64,000 bases of DNA from NCBI RefSeq assembly GCF_020618775.1, contig NZ_JAESVB010000012.1, forward strand, positions 1 to 64,000, given 5' to 3'. The stretch comes from Acidisoma silvae. GTDB taxonomy: Bacteria; Pseudomonadota; Alphaproteobacteria; Acetobacterales; Acetobacteraceae. Of this stretch, positions 8,256 to 17,522 are shown one piece after another. Each line of letters starts with the position of its first letter. Positions within the stretch are counted from its first letter, which is position 1. The notes beneath the pieces are model-generated. The model worked only from the letters and a program-made list of their open reading frames with translations. It was not told the DNA's origin and searched no databases. Both the position numbers and the translations under genes were made by a program.

Positions 8256-9249
8256 CAGAATGGGAGAAAGCCAGCCCTCAAACGTCATAGAGGGCGATGA
8301 CAGCAATCATGCCCCATTGTCCGGTGACGGCATGACAAGCGCGCGCAAGGCGGCGCTGGACTGGCTGATGGCGGGCGCTGCGGGGACAGAATTTCGGTCC
8401 TGGCTGGCGGCGGACCCGGCGCATGAAGCGGCTTTCGCGGACGTATCGCGGCTTTGGCATGACCCCGCTTTTCTCGCTGCCCTGCGGAGCCAGAAAGCGG
8501 CGCGGAAGCGCCGCGTTCTCCGGCCGGCCCTGGCTATGGCGGCGTCCATCTTGGTGGCGGCCTTCCTGGGCCTCGGCGCACTGCGTCTGGCCGGTCTGCC
8601 GCTGCGTCTGGCCGGTCTGCCGCTGCATCTGGGGGACGATTACACCACCCGCATCGGCGCGGAACGCAGCGCGATATTGGCAGACGGCAGCGAGCTGACG
8701 CTGGATACCGCCTCGGCGGTCGATTTCGGCGTCGGGCCATCCGAACGTAGCCTGACCTTGCGGAGCGGACGCATTTTCATCGCCGTGCATCATGCGGCGA
8801 AGCCTTTCCGTGTGCATGTGGGCGCCATCATCGTCCAGGATATCGGCACGGAATTTTCGGTGGACCGGCGCGGCGGTGATGTGACGGTCGCGGTGCGGCA
8901 GGGGCAGGTTTCCGTCCAAACCCCGACGGGCGGGGAAAGCGTCAAGGCAGGGCAGGCGGTTTCGGTCATCGGCGGGGTCTTGCAACCCGTGCAGGCAATC
9001 GACCCCGGCATCACCTTCGCCTGGCTCGATCATCGGCTGTTCTTTCAGGACGCGTCCTTGGGCGATGTCGTGGCCGAACTGCGCCGCTATCAGCGCGGCT
9101 GGATTGTCATGGCAAATCCCGTTCTGGCGCGCATCAAAGTCAGTGGCGGCTATGACCTGCGGCAGCCCGCCGCCGCCATTGACGATCTGGCCAGGCTCAG
9201 CGGCGCGGCCGTCACCCGCGTTTCGGACCGGCTGCTCATCCTGCACTGA
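8248..9249 (+). CDS. FecR-type anti-sigma / signal-transducing membrane protein
   Basis: 333 residues. The cytoplasmic N-terminus has the DUF4880-like pattern ALDWLMAGAAGTEFRSWLAA with a conserved Trp cluster, and binds the sigma factor. A membrane helix spans about residues 92-115. The periplasmic FecR domain follows, with DDYTTRIGAERSAILADGSE, the central DIGTEFSV motif and an STN-like C-terminal part (VVAELRRYQRGWIVMANPVL). It carries the signal from the TonB receptor to FecI. Directly after the membrane helix the peptide LRLAGLP occurs twice, coded by a 21-bp tandem duplication. Confidence 0.9.
   Translation: MSDRMGESQPSNVIEGDDSNHAPLSGDGMTSARKAALDWLMAGAAGTEFRSWLAADPAHEAAFADVSRLWHDPAFLAALRSQKAARKRRVLRPALAMAASILVAAFLGLGALRLAGLPLRLAGLPLHLGDDYTTRIGAERSAILADGSELTLDTASAVDFGVGPSERSLTLRSGRIFIAVHHAAKPFRVHVGAIIVQDIGTEFSVDRRGGDVTVAVRQGQVSVQTPTGGESVKAGQAVSVIGGVLQPVQAIDPGITFAWLDHRLFFQDASLGDVVAELRRYQRGWIVMANPVLARIKVSGGYDLRQPAAAIDDLARLSGAAVTRVSDRLLILH
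8581..8622 (+). repeat. 21-bp perfect tandem duplication inside the fecR-like gene
   Basis: Two identical 21-bp units (8581-8601 and 8602-8622) each encode LRLAGLP, and a third degenerate partial unit follows (LHLG). The repeat lies at the periplasmic end of the transmembrane segment and adds exactly seven residues per copy, so changes in copy number keep the frame. Confidence 0.95.
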
Positions 9250-9307
9250 TTTTTGTTCAAAAAGTTTGAGCCGTAGTTGTGATCCCGGCGCTGCCCGCAC
9301 GTCATAG

Positions 9308-9334
9308 AAATGCAAACGCTTCTTAGTTGCATTT
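9308..9334. promoter_or_regulatory. A/T-rich inverted repeat before the siderophore receptor gene
   Basis: AAATGCAA (9308-9315) and TTGCATTT (9327-9334) are perfect 8-base arms around an 11-nt loop, followed by further T residues. It lies 59 bp after the FecR stop and 35 bp before the receptor start. It could be a weak attenuator reducing read-through from fecR, or a protein-binding dyad. Confidence 0.45.
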
Positions 9335-9368
9335 TTTGAGCGCCTGCCGCTCCGCCATGAGGAATTCT

Positions 9369-11834
9369 ATGACGCGCCTCGATACCGGCCGATCCGGCCC
9401 GCTGCCTCGCCAAAACCGGTTTCTGGCCGTTCTTGGGCTGACCACCGCGCTCAGCTGCGGTCTGGCGGTTCTGCCCGGACCGCTTTGGGCGCAGGGCGTG
9501 GGGACGGCGACGGCGGTCGCTATCGCCATTCCCGGCCAGCCGCTGGATCAGGCTTTGCGCCAGTTGATGCTGCGCACCGGCTTGCAGATTGCCTATTCCG
9601 CCGATTTGACGGCCGGCAAGCGCTCGGCCCCGGTCAGTGGTCGCTATAGCGGCACCGAGGCGCTGGGCGTCATGCTCACCGGCACCGGTCTCGCCTATAG
9701 CGTGACCGGCACGGGTGTGGTGCGGCTGGACGCGGTGGCGCAGGGCAGCGGCGCCAGCCTGCCGCCGGTGACGGTCCTGGGCTCGGCTGCCAACGGCCAG
9801 AGCCCGCGCGGACCCGGTGTCGGCTATGTCGCGACGCGCACGGATACGGCCACCAAAAGCAATACGCCGATCCGGGAAGTGCCGCAGGCCATTTCCACCG
9901 TCACGCGCAAGCAGATGGACGACCAGGATGTGCAGAGCGTGCGGCAGGCGCTGCTTTACACTTCCGGCGTCGATTCCGAGGAAAACGGCCTCAACGGCGA
10001 AACCTATGAACAGGTCTATGGCCGTGGCTTTTTGATGCAGGAATTTCTGGACGGCATGTTGCTGCCGACCAATGCCTATAATGTTCTGTCGATTGACCCT
10101 TATGACCTGGAGCGGATCGAGGTTCTGCACGGCCCGGCCTCTGTTCTGTACGGCTCGGTCAGCCCCGGTGGCATGGTCAACCTGACCAGCAAGATGCCCA
10201 CCGAAACGCCGCAGCATGAAGTCTATCTGCAAGGCGGATCGCCCGAGCAGATCGGCGGCGGTTTCGATCTCGGCGGACCTGTCGACGGCAGCGACAAGGT
10301 TTTCTACCGTATCGTGGGGTCTGCCGTGGACGGCGATACCCAGGTCAAGGGCATCGACAAGAAGCGCGTCTCCATCGCGCCCTCCGTCACCTTCAAGCCC
10401 GACGCCGATACCAGCTTCACCATCCTCAGCCGCTATCAGGATGTGCCGGAGGCCGGCTATTACAATACGCTGCCGGCGCAGGGCACGGTCTGGGGCAATA
10501 CGCCGGGCCAGATTCCGACCGAATTGAACCCCGGTGACCCCAACTACCAGCATTACAGCAAGACCGAAGCCTCCATCGGCTATCTGTTCGATCATCGTTT
10601 TGACGATGTCTGGTCGGTGCATCAGTCCGCCCGCTATACCTATGACAAGGCGGACTTGCAGAATGTCTTCGCCTATGGCGTGACGCCGGACGGCATGTCG
10701 CTGGAACGCTATGCCTTCTCCAACGACACCTCGCTGAACCAGTTTACGGTCGATACCAATGCGCAGGCCAGGTTCGGCACCGGTCCCGTGCGCCATACCG
10801 TCACCATGGGGCTGGACTATCAGCGCGTCTATTACAAGGAAGTCTACGGCAGCAATTTTGACGAGCCGGACCTCAACATCTTCGCGCCGGTCTATCATCA
10901 GGTCATCAATCCGGTGACGTCTTTCACCACCGATACCGAATTGCAGCAGCAGACCGGGCTTTATGCGCAGGACCAGATGCGTCTCGGCCACCTGGCGCTG
11001 CTCATTGGCGGCCGCAATGACTGGTCATCCCAGGCCGAGCATGACGAGACGGATGGCAGCGCCTGGGCCGATCAGAACGACAGCAAATTCACATGGCGCG
11101 TCGGGGCGGTCTATCTGATGGATAACGGACTCTCGCCCTATGCCAGCTATTCCACGTCCTTTCAGCCGGAAGTCGGCACGGACGCGAATGGCAATGCCTT
11201 CAAGCCCACGACGGGCCAGCAGTACGAGGTCGGGGTCAAATACCAGCCGCCCGGCTATAACAGCTTCGTCACCGCCGCCCTGTTCAACCTGACGCAGCAG
11301 AATGTTCTGACGACGGACCCGACCAATTCCAACTTCCAGACACAGACAGGGGAAATCCGCTCACGCGGGTTGGAGCTGGAAGGCCATGCCAGCCTGACGG
11401 ATCATCTCAACCTTATCCTGTCCTATACTTATCTCGACAATGTCGTGACCAAAAGCAACACGACCAGCGGCGCCTATACCTATAATGTCGGCGCTACGCC
11501 GGCCGAAATCCCGAGCAATATGGCGTCCGTCTGGGCCGATTACCGCTTGCCTTGGCACGCGCTGCGCGGCCTGACGCTGGGCGGCGGCCTGCGCTATGTC
11601 GGCTCCACCTATGGCGACGACGCCGACAGTTTCTCGCTCCATGCCGTGACGCTGCTGGATGCGACGGTGACCTACGATCTTTCGGCTTTGAGCGATCAGC
11701 TGAGTGGGCTGAGCTTCCAGATGAACGGCACCAATCTGCTCAACACCACCTATGTCGCCGGCTGCACCAGCGATATCGCCTGTTCCTACGGCCTGAAGCG
11801 CGTTGTCTTGGGATCGCTGAAGTATAAGTGGTGA
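9369..11834 (+). CDS. TonB-dependent ferric-siderophore receptor with STN signalling domain
   Basis: 821 residues from ATG 9369, supported by GAGG 6 nt upstream; upstream ATGs at 9327 and 9357 are less likely. A signal peptide ends near LWAQG. The next 70 residues form an STN domain (IPGQPLDQALRQLMLRTGL), the part that talks to FecR. Then come the plug (REVPQAISTVTRKQMDDQD, VLHGPASVLYGS) and a 22-strand barrel ending in the aromatic outer-membrane signature SLKYKW. It takes up a ferric siderophore across the outer membrane, powered by TonB. The periplasmic binding protein gene follows at once with overlapping stop and start. Confidence 0.93.
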   Translation: MTRLDTGRSGPLPRQNRFLAVLGLTTALSCGLAVLPGPLWAQGVGTATAVAIAIPGQPLDQALRQLMLRTGLQIAYSADLTAGKRSAPVSGRYSGTEALGVMLTGTGLAYSVTGTGVVRLDAVAQGSGASLPPVTVLGSAANGQSPRGPGVGYVATRTDTATKSNTPIREVPQAISTVTRKQMDDQDVQSVRQALLYTSGVDSEENGLNGETYEQVYGRGFLMQEFLDGMLLPTNAYNVLSIDPYDLERIEVLHGPASVLYGSVSPGGMVNLTSKMPTETPQHEVYLQGGSPEQIGGGFDLGGPVDGSDKVFYRIVGSAVDGDTQVKGIDKKRVSIAPSVTFKPDADTSFTILSRYQDVPEAGYYNTLPAQGTVWGNTPGQIPTELNPGDPNYQHYSKTEASIGYLFDHRFDDVWSVHQSARYTYDKADLQNVFAYGVTPDGMSLERYAFSNDTSLNQFTVDTNAQARFGTGPVRHTVTMGLDYQRVYYKEVYGSNFDEPDLNIFAPVYHQVINPVTSFTTDTELQQQTGLYAQDQMRLGHLALLIGGRNDWSSQAEHDETDGSAWADQNDSKFTWRVGAVYLMDNGLSPYASYSTSFQPEVGTDANGNAFKPTTGQQYEVGVKYQPPGYNSFVTAALFNLTQQNVLTTDPTNSNFQTQTGEIRSRGLELEGHASLTDHLNLILSYTYLDNVVTKSNTTSGAYTYNVGATPAEIPSNMASVWADYRLPWHALRGLTLGGGLRYVGSTYGDDADSFSLHAVTLLDATVTYDLSALSDQLSGLSFQMNGTNLLNTTYVAGCTSDIACSYGLKRVVLGSLKYKW

Positions 11835-12706
11835 CCTCGCGCCGTGCCGTCTTGGCAGGCGCGGCTAGCGCCTGTTTGATACCTGGCTTGGCAGACGCGG
11901 CGGGTCTCTCGCCGCGTCTTGTCGTGCTGGACTGGGGATTGCTGGAAACGCTTCTGGCGCTGGGCGTGGCACCGATAGCGGCGGCGGAGACGGGCAATTA
12001 TGCGCGAACGGCCGCGACCCTGCCGGTGCCGCGCAGCGTCACCGATATCGGGCTGCGGTTGGACCCTGATCTGGAATGGATCAGCGCGCTCAAGCCAAAT
12101 GCCATTCTCATCAATTCGGCGCAATCTGCGCAGGTGCCGGTTTTGAAGCCGCTCGCACCGGTCTGGCGCTTTACCATCTATGACGGCAGCGGCTTGCCCT
12201 TGCGCAATGCCGTCAGCGTCACGCGCAATCTAGGCGGCAGGATCGGACGCAGCCAGCAGGCCGGCAGTCTGGTAGCTGCCACACAGCAAAGCCTGACGCC
12301 TCTGGCCGGCTATGACGGCAGGTCCATTCTGCTTTTCAGCTTTCTGGATGCGACGCATATCGCGCTCTATGACCGGTCAAGCCTCGCCGGCAATGTGCTC
12401 TCCGCGCTCGGTCTCGCGAACGCCTGGGGGCAGGGTGGTGGCGGCTGGGGCGTGGTGCCTTTGTCCTTGCCGGCGCTGGCACAAAGCCCCGAGGCGCGGC
12501 TGATCTGTTTCGGCCCCGTCCCACAACCAGCCCGACGCATGATGGCGCAAAGCCCGCTGTGGCGCGGCCTGCCGGCGGTGCGGGCGGGTCGGCTGCGGTT
12601 TTTGCCGCCGGTGTGGAATTACGGCGCGCTGCCCACCGCCATGCGCCTCGCTGGCCTCATGCGCGCGGCACTCGCGCGCCCGGACGGGCAGGACCGCGTC
12701 GGCTGA
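11831..12706 (+). CDS. FhuD-like periplasmic siderophore-binding protein (Tat signal)
   Basis: 291 residues from a GTG whose last two bases overlap the receptor's TGA; another GTG lies one codon earlier. It opens with a short twin-arginine signal (SRRAVLAGAASACL). The body fits the FhuD/BtuF fold: LDWGLLETLLALGVAPIA, then LDPDLEWISALKPNAILI, the pattern of type III ferric-siderophore binding proteins. It carries the hydroxamate-type iron complex from the receptor to FhuB. A Tat rather than Sec signal is common for FhuD relatives in alphaproteobacteria. The stop overlaps the fhuB start (TGATG). Confidence 0.85.
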   Translation: MTSRRAVLAGAASACLIPGLADAAGLSPRLVVLDWGLLETLLALGVAPIAAAETGNYARTAATLPVPRSVTDIGLRLDPDLEWISALKPNAILINSAQSAQVPVLKPLAPVWRFTIYDGSGLPLRNAVSVTRNLGGRIGRSQQAGSLVAATQQSLTPLAGYDGRSILLFSFLDATHIALYDRSSLAGNVLSALGLANAWGQGGGGWGVVPLSLPALAQSPEARLICFGPVPQPARRMMAQSPLWRGLPAVRAGRLRFLPPVWNYGALPTAMRLAGLMRAALARPDGQDRVG

Positions 12707-14685
12707 TGCGACCTGCGCTGAGCCTGTCTGTGGTTCTGTACCTGGCCGCGCTTGCTGCTGCCCTGCTGCTGCATCGTATTGCCGTGTTGTTGCCCGGCGG
12801 GGCTTGGTTGGCGGCGGCCTTTCACCCTGATGCCACCAGCGTCGCGCAATTGACGCTGCATTTCAGCCTTTTGCCGCGTGTCGCGGTTGCACTTCTGGCG
12901 GGTGCCGCTTTGGGCCTGTCCGGCGTGCTGCTGCAACAGGTGTTGCGTAATCCCTTGGCCGAGCCCGCGACCTTGGGCATTTCTGCCGGAGCTGGGCTCG
13001 CCATCACCCTCGCGGACGCTCTGGCGCCGGGACTGGCGGCCAGTTGGGGCCGGCCATTCATCGCGCTGACGGGCGCGCTGCTGGCCGCTGTCCTTGCCTT
13101 CGGCCTCTCGGCCAAGCAGAGGTTTTCGCCCATCGCCATCCTGCTCGCAGGCCTGCTGGTCAGCCTCTATGCCGGCGCGGTCAGCGCGGGCGTGCAGCTT
13201 CTCGCCAATCCCTACGATCTGTCCTTCTATCTTTGGGGCGGCGGGTCTCTGGTCCAGCAGGACTGGTCCCTGTTCCGGTCGCTGCTGGTGCGGCTGCTGC
13301 CTGTCGGACTGGCCGTGATCGTTCTGGTCCGTCCGCTGACGGTGATGGGCTTGGACGAGGCTGGGGCCAAGGGCCTGGGTCTGGCGCTGGCACCGGCGCG
13401 GCTGGCCACGCTGGGCCTCGCCACCTGCTTGGCCGCCTTTGTCGTCAGCGCGGTCGGCGTCATCGGTTTCGTGGGCCTCGCGGCGCCGGCCTTGGCCCGC
13501 GCCTGCGGCGCGCGGCGCATCGGCCAGCAACTCCTCTGGTCGCCGCTGCTGGGTGCGCTCATCCTGTGGCTGACGGATGAGATTGTCCTGACGGCCTTCG
13601 GCGCGGGCCGGGAATTTCTGCCGACCGGGGCGGCCACTGCGCTGATCGGCGCGCCGCTGATTTTTGTCCTCGCCCCGCGTCTGCGCGCGGCCGTGGCCTA
13701 TGCCCGCACCGCTACCATAATCCGCGCGCGTCATCCTGGCCTGATCCTGCTGCTTTGGGTGGAGCTCTTTCTCGGCGCCGGCTATGGGGCGCTGCATCTT
13801 GGGCGCATGCCGCAGGGCTGGGTCTGGACGGATGCGATGGTCGCCCTCCGCTGGCCGCATCTGCTGGGCGCGGCTGCCGCCGGGATGCTGCTGGCCGCCG
13901 CCGGCGTGCTGCTGCAAAGGCTGACCGGCAATCCCATGGCCTCGCCCGACCTGCTCGGGATCAGCGAAGGTGCCGCCTGCGGGCGGATCGTCGCGACGGC
14001 CATCGTCGGCCCGGCGGCCGCCGGCCTGGTCTGGCTCGGCTCATCCCTGGGCGCGATGATGGTCCTGGCGCTCGTGCTGGCGCTGGGCGGACGGGGCCGC
14101 AGGGCGCAGCCGGACCGGCTTTTGCTGGTCGGCATCGCCGCCAATGCGCTGGGCGGCGTGCTGGTGACGCTGGCGCTGCTGGCGGCCGGGCCTGCCGCCG
14201 GGTCGCTCCGCGCCTGGATGCTGGGCGATACAGGGCTGATCACGGGGCCGGCGGCCATAACGGCTGTGGCGCTTGTGCCGGTGGCGGCTGCGGCTTTGGT
14301 GGCGATGCGCCGCTGGCTGGCGCTGCTGCCGTTGGGCGGCTTTGCCGCCGGCAATCTGGGTCTGAGTGTTGCCACGGCGCGCGGGCTGCTGCTGCTGGCC
14401 GCGGGGCTGATGACGGCGACGGCGACGCTGCTGGTAGGGCCGCTCGGCTTCGTCGGGCTTATGAGCGGCCATCTGGCGCGCATCAGCGGCTTTCACCGCC
14501 CGCTGCCGCAAGTGCTGGCGGCGTCACTCTCCGGCGGCCTCATCATGCTGCTGGCGGACTGGGCAGGGCATAACCTTGCGGCGCCCGACATGCTGCCTGC
14601 CGGGCTGTTGGCGACGCTGATCGGCGGCCCTTATCTGCTCGGGATCATTCTGGTCCGGCGCAGCAGCAGGATCGGCGCATCGTGA
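12706..14685 (+). CDS. fhuB: FhuB-type double-length ferric-siderophore ABC permease
   Basis: 659 residues. Two homologous FecCD permease halves are fused head to tail, as in FhuB. Each half has the signature near its second helix: LLQQVLRNPLAEPATLGISAGA (first half, around 87-105) and LLQRLTGNPMASPDLLGISEGA (second). GFVGLAAPALAR and GFVGLMSGHLAR are the matching late loops. It imports the iron complex across the inner membrane. No ATPase gene (FhuC) is nearby, so the energy-coupling subunit must be encoded elsewhere or shared. The last 55 bp overlap the convergent GNAT gene. Confidence 0.92.
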   Translation: MRPALSLSVVLYLAALAAALLLHRIAVLLPGGAWLAAAFHPDATSVAQLTLHFSLLPRVAVALLAGAALGLSGVLLQQVLRNPLAEPATLGISAGAGLAITLADALAPGLAASWGRPFIALTGALLAAVLAFGLSAKQRFSPIAILLAGLLVSLYAGAVSAGVQLLANPYDLSFYLWGGGSLVQQDWSLFRSLLVRLLPVGLAVIVLVRPLTVMGLDEAGAKGLGLALAPARLATLGLATCLAAFVVSAVGVIGFVGLAAPALARACGARRIGQQLLWSPLLGALILWLTDEIVLTAFGAGREFLPTGAATALIGAPLIFVLAPRLRAAVAYARTATIIRARHPGLILLLWVELFLGAGYGALHLGRMPQGWVWTDAMVALRWPHLLGAAAAGMLLAAAGVLLQRLTGNPMASPDLLGISEGAACGRIVATAIVGPAAAGLVWLGSSLGAMMVLALVLALGGRGRRAQPDRLLLVGIAANALGGVLVTLALLAAGPAAGSLRAWMLGDTGLITGPAAITAVALVPVAAAALVAMRRWLALLPLGGFAAGNLGLSVATARGLLLLAAGLMTATATLLVGPLGFVGLMSGHLARISGFHRPLPQVLAASLSGGLIMLLADWAGHNLAAPDMLPAGLLATLIGGPYLLGIILVRRSSRIGAS

Positions 14686-15161
14686 TAAATGGCGGTCTGC
14701 TCTGCCACGAAGCCAAGCTTATCCGCCACCCGCAATGACGCCGCGTGGTCGGGTTGGATGATGGCCACCGTCTCGGCACCCGGAAGATGAGCGTCGCGCC
14801 AGGCCAAAGCCGCCTCGGTCGCCTCCCGCGCGAAGCCCTGGCCTTGGGCTTCCGGGCTCAGCACCCAGCCCATTTCCGGCGTACCGTCGAAGCGCGGCAC
14901 CGTGTCGCGGCGATAGTCGGAAAAGCCGATTTCGCCCACGAAGCGGCCACCGTCGATTGTCTGGACAACCCAATAACCGAAGCCCATCGCCTGCCAATGG
15001 CCGATATAGCGCAGCAGGCGCGACCACACCTGTTCTTCCGTTTGCGGCACGCCGCCGATGAAGCGCGTCACCGCCGGGTCGCTCCACAGCGCGCGGCAGG
15101 CCGGCAGATGGTCGATAGTCGGCACGGTCAGGCGCAGGCGCGCGGTCAGAATCTCGGTCAT
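14631..15161 (-). CDS. GNAT family N-acetyltransferase (RimJ-like)
   Basis: 176 residues. The Gcn5-type fold is seen as TARLRLTVPTIDHLPAC at the N-terminus, the strand EMGWVLSPEAQGQGFAREAT with the acetyl-CoA pyrophosphate loop (Q-G-x-G-F-A), and NPxS-like DHAASLRVADKLGF near the end. It belongs to the RimJ/RimL-like subgroup, which acetylates protein N-termini, antibiotics or small amines; the substrate is unknown. It lies 30 bp downstream of the Tat-exported repeat gene on the same strand and overlaps fhuB tail to tail. Confidence 0.85.
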   Translation of the reverse strand: MTEILTARLRLTVPTIDHLPACRALWSDPAVTRFIGGVPQTEEQVWSRLLRYIGHWQAMGFGYWVVQTIDGGRFVGEIGFSDYRRDTVPRFDGTPEMGWVLSPEAQGQGFAREATEAALAWRDAHLPGAETVAIIQPDHAASLRVADKLGFVAEQTAIYHDAPILLLRRTRMIPSR

Positions 15162-15191
15162 GGGGCTGTGATTAGGACAGGACGCCGGTGA

Positions 15192-17522
15192 CTACCAGCG
15201 GCGGCGCACGCCGCCGCCACCGCCGCTGTAACTGCCGCGATTATAGCCGCCATATTGCCGCGCCGTCTGGTCGCGGTTGAGCTGGCTCCAGTTCTGACTG
15301 CTCGTCGTCGGGCGCTGGGAGGTCGTCGGCTTCTGGTAATTCGGGTGATTGGCCTGCGCGCTCTGCTGCGTCGGCTTCTGCATCTGCTGCCAGGAGCCGT
15401 TATTGTATTGCGACCAGCCGGAACTGTTGTGCTGGTATACATTGCCGTCCTTGCCGGCATAGACATTCCCATTCGTGGTCTTCACCGCCCCTGCATTGTT
15501 GCCGTTATTGCCATGCACCGCCGCGCCCTGCGCGCCATTGCTGGCATTGAAGGCGCCGGCCGAGCCGCGCGCGTTGCTCGCACTCGCCGTATTCACCGTG
15601 CCGTTCGGACCGCTGACGGTGCTGGACCCCCAGCGCCCATAGGCATTGGCATTCTGCGTCGTGCTGCCGGCGCGGTCCGTCGTCGGGTTATAGCCATAGG
15701 CATGGGCGCTGGCGCTGCCATTACCCCAGACCGCGCTGCCATGGGCATAGGCGCCGGTGGACGGATTGTAGCGCGAGCCTGCGGCCGCACCGCCATTGGG
15801 GCCATAGACGGCGGCCCCGCGCGCATAAGTGCCGGTCGACGGGTTATAGCCGTAGCCTGCGGTGGCCGTGCGGCCATAGGCGCCATAGACGGTGCCGGTA
15901 TTGGCCCAGGCGCCGGTCGCGGTATTGTAATGGACGTTGCCGGCATAGGTATAGGCGTAAGGGTAATAGACCGGCACGCGGCCATAGGCGACATAGGGCG
16001 GATAGTAAAAGCCAGTGCCATAGGCCAGGATTCCGGCCGTCACGAAACCCATCATATAGCCGGCGGTATAGCCGTAGGTCACGGCCGCTGGCGTTGCGTT
16101 GTAAACCTGCACATAGGTCACGTTATAGACCGGGCTGGTCGGCGGAATGGTGTAGATGGCCGGCGGCACGGCGGTCGCCAGCATCCAGGGGCCGGATGGG
16201 GCGGGTGCCACGAACCAGGCGCCCTGATAGCAGCAGTAATACTTGCCCTCCGCGCCGATGACCTGGAAGGCCGTATTGGTGGCGTATGTCATGGCCGTGC
16301 CGGGGATGGGCACGAAATTCGGCGCGCCGGCATAGGTCACCGCCACCTTCGTCGTGCTGCGCGGCAGCGTCGCCTGGGTCGGCACCTGCGCCTTCAGCAC
16401 CGCCGCCTGAGCGGCCGTCGTACCAGGCACGGACGCCAGAAGATTGCCGTAAGCGCCGTCCGGCGAAAGACGCGCGAAATCGGCCGGCAGGCTGGGGGTC
16501 GCGAAGGTCCAGGGACCGTACAGGCTGCTGGCCGAGAACCAGCGGCCGGAGACGAGATAGTAAAAGGTATTCGTCGGCGTATAGCGGAACAGCACGGCGC
16601 CGGTATTGCTGACCGCCTGCAAAGCGGTTTGCGGCACGGGCGTGAAGGCCGGCGCGCCGGCCGTGACGATGATCTCCGCCGGCTTGGTGGACACGAAGAT
16701 GATCGGCACCAGACCGGGTGCGGGCGGCTTGCCCGGCACGTTCTTGCGGATTTCGCCGAAATTCGCGTCATTGGGCATTGCGCTGAAGGCGGCGGGCAGG
16801 GGGCCGGTCGGCTGATAGGGGCCGGTATAGGCCTGGGCCACCAGCCAGGTGCCGTTATTGAGCAGGTACCAGGCGCCACCATTGGTGGGATCCTGGATGA
16901 CGTCCCAATTGGTATTCACGGCATAGGTCAGGCCCGTGCTCGCAATCGGCGCCATGGTCGGCTCGCCGTCGAACACGACAAGGCTGGCCGGCTGGGCGCT
17001 GTAGAAGATGGGCGGCGGATTATTGTTCAGCGGCGCTGACGCCACCGGCTTTTCATTCAGGCTCAGCAGCACCGTATTCAGCGGAATGATCTTCGGCGGC
17101 ATCTGCGTCAGATAGGCCGCGATGCGCGTCTGCAGCGTATAGGCCTGGCTGGTGTCCAGCGACGGAAAGCTGGAGGAGATCAGCGTCGGATTGCTGAAAT
17201 AGACGAGGTTATTGTCGGTATCGACCTCCGTCACGCCGGACACCTCGATCGTGCCCATGATCGGCGCCGTCCGCCCGATGGGGGTGATGGCGATCGCCGC
17301 GCGGGCGCGGAGCGTCGCGTGGTTCACCCAGTCGATCGTCTGCGGCTCGTAGATGGTGACCTTGGCACCGTTCTGCGTGATCTGATGCGGCCAGGCCGCC
17401 ATGGGCACCGCACCGGCCGGCGGTGTCGCGGCACTGGCACTCAGTCCCGGCAGGGTGATCGCGGGCAGGCCGATGGCGGCCGAGGCGAGAAAGGAACGGC
17501 GGTTGATCGTCACGGTTCGCAT
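15192..17522 (-). CDS. large Tat-exported Tyr/Gly/Asn-rich repeat protein, unknown function
   Basis: 776 residues beginning with a twin-arginine signal, NRRSFLASAAIGLPAITL. Residues roughly 40-180 may be a folded beta domain. Then a module occurs about three times: an aromatic strand (WYLLNNGTWLVA, FYYLVSGRWFSA, KYYCCYQGAWFVA) followed by GP(Y/W) and a proline-rich stretch. After a Tyr-rich segment comes a low-complexity region with YN(P/T)(S/T)TGxYA repeats, and the tail is Gln/Ser/Asn-rich ending GGGGGVRRRW. Proteins of this general layout are sometimes labelled carbohydrate-binding, but I cannot confirm that. It is probably extracytoplasmic. Confidence 0.8.
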   Translation of the reverse strand: MRTVTINRRSFLASAAIGLPAITLPGLSASAATPPAGAVPMAAWPHQITQNGAKVTIYEPQTIDWVNHATLRARAAIAITPIGRTAPIMGTIEVSGVTEVDTDNNLVYFSNPTLISSSFPSLDTSQAYTLQTRIAAYLTQMPPKIIPLNTVLLSLNEKPVASAPLNNNPPPIFYSAQPASLVVFDGEPTMAPIASTGLTYAVNTNWDVIQDPTNGGAWYLLNNGTWLVAQAYTGPYQPTGPLPAAFSAMPNDANFGEIRKNVPGKPPAPGLVPIIFVSTKPAEIIVTAGAPAFTPVPQTALQAVSNTGAVLFRYTPTNTFYYLVSGRWFSASSLYGPWTFATPSLPADFARLSPDGAYGNLLASVPGTTAAQAAVLKAQVPTQATLPRSTTKVAVTYAGAPNFVPIPGTAMTYATNTAFQVIGAEGKYYCCYQGAWFVAPAPSGPWMLATAVPPAIYTIPPTSPVYNVTYVQVYNATPAAVTYGYTAGYMMGFVTAGILAYGTGFYYPPYVAYGRVPVYYPYAYTYAGNVHYNTATGAWANTGTVYGAYGRTATAGYGYNPSTGTYARGAAVYGPNGGAAAGSRYNPSTGAYAHGSAVWGNGSASAHAYGYNPTTDRAGSTTQNANAYGRWGSSTVSGPNGTVNTASASNARGSAGAFNASNGAQGAAVHGNNGNNAGAVKTTNGNVYAGKDGNVYQHNSSGWSQYNNGSWQQMQKPTQQSAQANHPNYQKPTTSQRPTTSSQNWSQLNRDQTARQYGGYNRGSYSGGGGGVRRRW

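Noticed and set aside
9150-10991. A 613-codon frame opposite the TonB receptor
   Set aside because: Antisense to a receptor with all expected domains; it has no start context or family match.
15255-17039. A 594-codon plus-strand frame opposite the Tat-exported repeat protein
   Set aside because: Its Arg/Gly/Ile-rich repeats mirror the repeats of the real gene on the other strand, which has a proper twin-arginine signal.
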